Assembly: GCF_000725495.1 (NCBI RefSeq)
Contig: NZ_JNZD01000007.1
Span: 248,001 to 312,000 of the forward strand
DNA length: 64,000 nucleotides
Direction of reading: 5' to 3'
Source of the DNA: Streptomyces aureus
GTDB lineage: Bacteria; Actinomycetota; Actinomycetes; Streptomycetales; Streptomycetaceae
The stretch's first letter is position 1. The number at the start of each line of letters is the position of its first letter. The position numbers and the translations under genes are program-made. The notes under the pieces are model-generated. The model was given only the letters and a program-made list of their open reading frames with translations. It searched no databases and was not told the origin of the DNA. Positions 61,958-64,000 of the stretch are shown piece after piece.

Positions 61958-62331
61958 GGACCACGGCTACCAGCGGGCACCGGCTCCGCGCCGACGACTC
62001 GCGCCCGGCCCACCCGAACGGGTAGGCGCCGGGGCTCATTGGGGCCAGCGCGCGATGTCCGTGCCCGGGCGCCCGCGCACGGTCCGGACGGATCACCTGC
62101 GCGGCCCGGACGGATCACCGGCACGGGTCGGACATCGCCGGCACGGGTCGGCCGGGAATCCCGGCCGCGGGGACGGAAAGTCCGCGGGGCTCCGCGCCGG
62201 CGTCCGACGAACCCACCGGGCGCCGGCCCGCCGCCCACCGTCGTGCTGCCGGCCCACCGTCGTGCTGCCGGCCCACCGTCGTGCTGCCGGCCCGCCGTCG
62301 TGCTGCCGGCCGGCCCTCGGCGCCGCCCGGT
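61958..62331. repeat. Intergenic region with 19-bp tandem repeat, 4 copies (62234-62309)
   Basis: CCCACCGTCGTGCTGCCGG is repeated at 62234, 62253, 62272 and 62291 (the last with one change), with exact 19-bp spacing. A second motif, CCGGACGGATCACC, occurs twice at about 62086-62119. No gene is visible. The array is 22 bp from the stop of the RelA/SpoT-family gene. Confidence 0.9.
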
Positions 62332-64000
62332 CTACTGCGGGGCGGTCGCCGGATGCTGCGGGCGGCTCACGTCGTACACGCCGGGTACGTTGCGCATGGC
62401 GCGCATCAGCCCCGGGAGGCAGGCGGCGTCCGGGAGTTGGAGCGTGTAGGTGTGGCGTACGCGCTGCTGGCTCGGGGGTTCGACGGTCGCGGAGACGATG
62501 GCGACGCCCTCGGCCGCGATGGCCTCGGTGAGGTCGGCCAGCAGGTGCGGGCGTCCGAAGGACTCGGCGAGCAGGGTGACGCGGCACTCGGCGGTGTCCC
62601 CCCAGCGCACTCCCACCTCCGGGCGCCCCGCGCTCTTCATGCGCGCCGCTCCGGCGCATTCGACGCGGTGCACGGTGACCACTCCCCCGCGGACGGCGAA
62701 GCCGGTCACCTCGTCGGGCGGTACGGGCGTGCAGCAGCCGGCCATGCGCACGGTCGCGCCGGGCGGTTCGGTGACGGCGCTCGCGGGGCGGGCGGGCCCT
62801 GACGCGGCGGGGCGGGCGGCCTGGGTCCCGGCGGGGCGGGCCGGGGCGGCCGCGGGCGGGCGGGGGCCGGTGGCGGAGGACGCGGACGCCTCCTCGCCGC
62901 CGGGCGCGGGGTGCGCGGCCATCCAGCGCTGGATCGCGATCCGGGCGGCGGGCGTGTGCGCGTGCTCCAGCCACTCCCTGGACGGCTCGGAGGCGGGGTC
63001 CTGGCCCATCAGGAGCTGTACGGTGTCGCCGTCCTTGAGGACCGTGCTCAGCGTCGCCAGGCGGCCGTTCACGCGGGCACCGATGCAGGCGTGCGCGTCC
63101 TCGCCGTACTGCGCGTAGGCCGCGTCGACGCAACTGGCGCCCTCGGGAAGGCCCAGCGAGCCTCCGTCGGCGCGGAAGACGGTGATCTCCCGGTCCTGGG
63201 CGAGGTCTTCGCGCAGGGTCGACCAGAAGGTGTCCGGGTCCGGGGCGCCCTGCTGCCAGTCGAGCAGCCGGGAGAGCCAGCCGGGCCGGGTGGGGTCGGC
63301 GCGTTCGCCCTCGAAGGGACGGTCGCCGCCGCCGTCGGGCTGGTCCTCGGCCGGGGCGGTGTAGGGATTGCCGAGCGCGACGACTCCGGCCTCGGCGACC
63401 TTGTGCATCTGGTGGGTGCGGATGAGGACTTCGGCGACCTGGCCGTCGCCGCGGGTGACCGCCGTGTGCAGCGACTGGTACAGGTTGAACTTGGGGACGG
63501 CGATGAAGTCCTTGAACTCCGAGACCACCGGGGTGAGACAGGTGTGCAGTTCACCGAGGACGCCGTAACAGTCGGCGTCCTCGTTCACGAGTACCAGGAG
63601 GCGTCCGAAGTCGGCGCCGCGCATCGGGCCCCGTTTGCGGGACACCCGGTGCACGGAGACGAAGTGCCGTGGCCTTATGAGGACTTCGGCCTGGATCCCG
63701 GCGTCGCGCAGGACCGTGCGTACCTCCTCGGCGATCTCCGCGAGGGGGTCGTCGTCGCGGTTCGCGTTCGCGGAGATGAGCTCCCGGGTGTGCTCGTACT
63801 CCTCGGGGTGCAGGATCGCGAAGACCAGGTCTTCCAGTTCGGTCTTGAGCGCCTGGACGCCGAGGCGCTCGGCGAGCGGGATCAGCACGTCCCGGGTCAC
63901 CTTGGCGATCCGCGCCTGTTTCTCGGGGCGCATCACCCCGAGGGTGCGCATGTTGTGCAGCCGGTCCGCGAGTTTGATCGACATGACCCGGACGTCGTTG
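62332..64000 (-). CDS. RelA/SpoT-family (p)ppGpp enzyme, partial (start beyond right edge)
   Basis: 556 codons are visible; the frame continues off the right end. At the edge, SIKLADRLHNMRTLGVM is the end of the HD hydrolase domain. The synthetase region follows, with FKDFIAVPKFNLYQSLHTAV and EVLIRTHQMHKVAEAGVVAL. The usual catalytic loop is divergent (RPRHFVSVHRVSRKRG), and the AAHWxYK block is replaced by ALGNPYTAPAED. A TGS domain (ITVFRADGGSLGLPEGASCV, then DAAYAQYGEDAH), a zinc-finger-like region (AGCCTPVPPDEV) and an ACT domain close the protein. It is probably the second, RshA-type, enzyme of Streptomyces rather than RelA itself. Confidence 0.85.
   Translation of the reverse strand, partial: NDVRVMSIKLADRLHNMRTLGVMRPEKQARIAKVTRDVLIPLAERLGVQALKTELEDLVFAILHPEEYEHTRELISANANRDDDPLAEIAEEVRTVLRDAGIQAEVLIRPRHFVSVHRVSRKRGPMRGADFGRLLVLVNEDADCYGVLGELHTCLTPVVSEFKDFIAVPKFNLYQSLHTAVTRGDGQVAEVLIRTHQMHKVAEAGVVALGNPYTAPAEDQPDGGGDRPFEGERADPTRPGWLSRLLDWQQGAPDPDTFWSTLREDLAQDREITVFRADGGSLGLPEGASCVDAAYAQYGEDAHACIGARVNGRLATLSTVLKDGDTVQLLMGQDPASEPSREWLEHAHTPAARIAIQRWMAAHPAPGGEEASASSATGPRPPAAAPARPAGTQAARPAASGPARPASAVTEPPGATVRMAGCCTPVPPDEVTGFAVRGGVVTVHRVECAGAARMKSAGRPEVGVRWGDTAECRVTLLAESFGRPHLLADLTEAIAAEGVAIVSATVEPPSQQRVRHTYTLQLPDAACLPGLMRAMRNVPGVYDVSRPQHPATAPQ

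Overview
This window is high-GC actinobacterial chromosome, almost certainly Streptomyces. The evidence is strong G/C preference at third codon positions, many GTG starts, GGAGG-type ribosome sites, and a gene content and order that, as I remember it, matches the conserved core of S. coelicolor around hrdB-whiH, nrdR-nrdJ-lexA and hflX, read in the opposite direction. No rRNA or tRNA gene, insertion sequence or CRISPR array was found.

Layout. (1) 1-1394 is the end of an integrated mobile element of lower GC, carrying a large partial gene for a winged-helix-type protein. Its right border cuts a citrate synthase gene after codon 49 (1395-1544). (2) 1579-10450 is a citrate/iron/two-component block: a citrate synthase with an N-terminal DNA-binding domain, an iron-box-controlled sucrase/ferredoxin-like protein, a CitA/CitB-type two-component pair, an ABC importer of the NMT1/SsuA type, and a second CitB-type regulator without a kinase. 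(3) 10546-15090 is an operon-like set: membrane protein, histidine kinase, LuxR-type regulator, DUF485 protein and solute:Na+ symporter. (4) 15499-22184 holds housekeeping and developmental genes: parE, a small zinc-ribbon-like protein, a secreted trypsin-like protease, hrdB (principal sigma factor) and whiH (sporulation regulator). (5) 22348-34787 holds an ABC exporter, a NUDIX/winged-helix regulator, a glycogen-debranching-like enzyme, a DUF4192 protein, a RecQ helicase with an extra C-terminal domain, small conserved proteins and rnhB. (6) 34992-43792 holds a TetR/MFS efflux pair with twin operators, a DUF4173 membrane protein, an ADP-ribosylglycohydrolase, a histidine phosphatase, and TerD-like and DUF6215 proteins. 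(7) 44218-51471 is a DNA precursor and SOS block: nrdJ, nrdR with two NrdR boxes, lexA with an SOS box, and a DinG-like helicase. (8) 51875-56963 is a three-gene NRPS-independent siderophore locus (aminotransferase, IucA/IucC synthetase, acyltransferase), with a 39-bp tandem repeat array of about 11 copies between its first and second genes. (9) 57312-64000 holds a secreted trypsin-like lipoprotein, hflX, a short M1 metallopeptidase and a partial RelA/SpoT-family gene running off the right edge.

Themes. Iron and citrate recur: citrate synthase, CitAB-type signalling, an iron box, and a citrate- or dicarboxylate-using siderophore synthetase. Regulatory sites are unusually readable: an iron box, an SOS box, paired NrdR boxes, twin TetR operators, a palindrome inside a leaderless NUDIX promoter, and palindromes before the symporter operon. 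Intergenic regions, and several coding regions, carry independent minisatellites with units of 6, 18, 19, 22, 24, 30 and 39 bp.

Limits. All functions are read from sequence motifs and memory of protein families. No search was run. Start codons were chosen by ribosome-site quality and overlap and are uncertain where stated.
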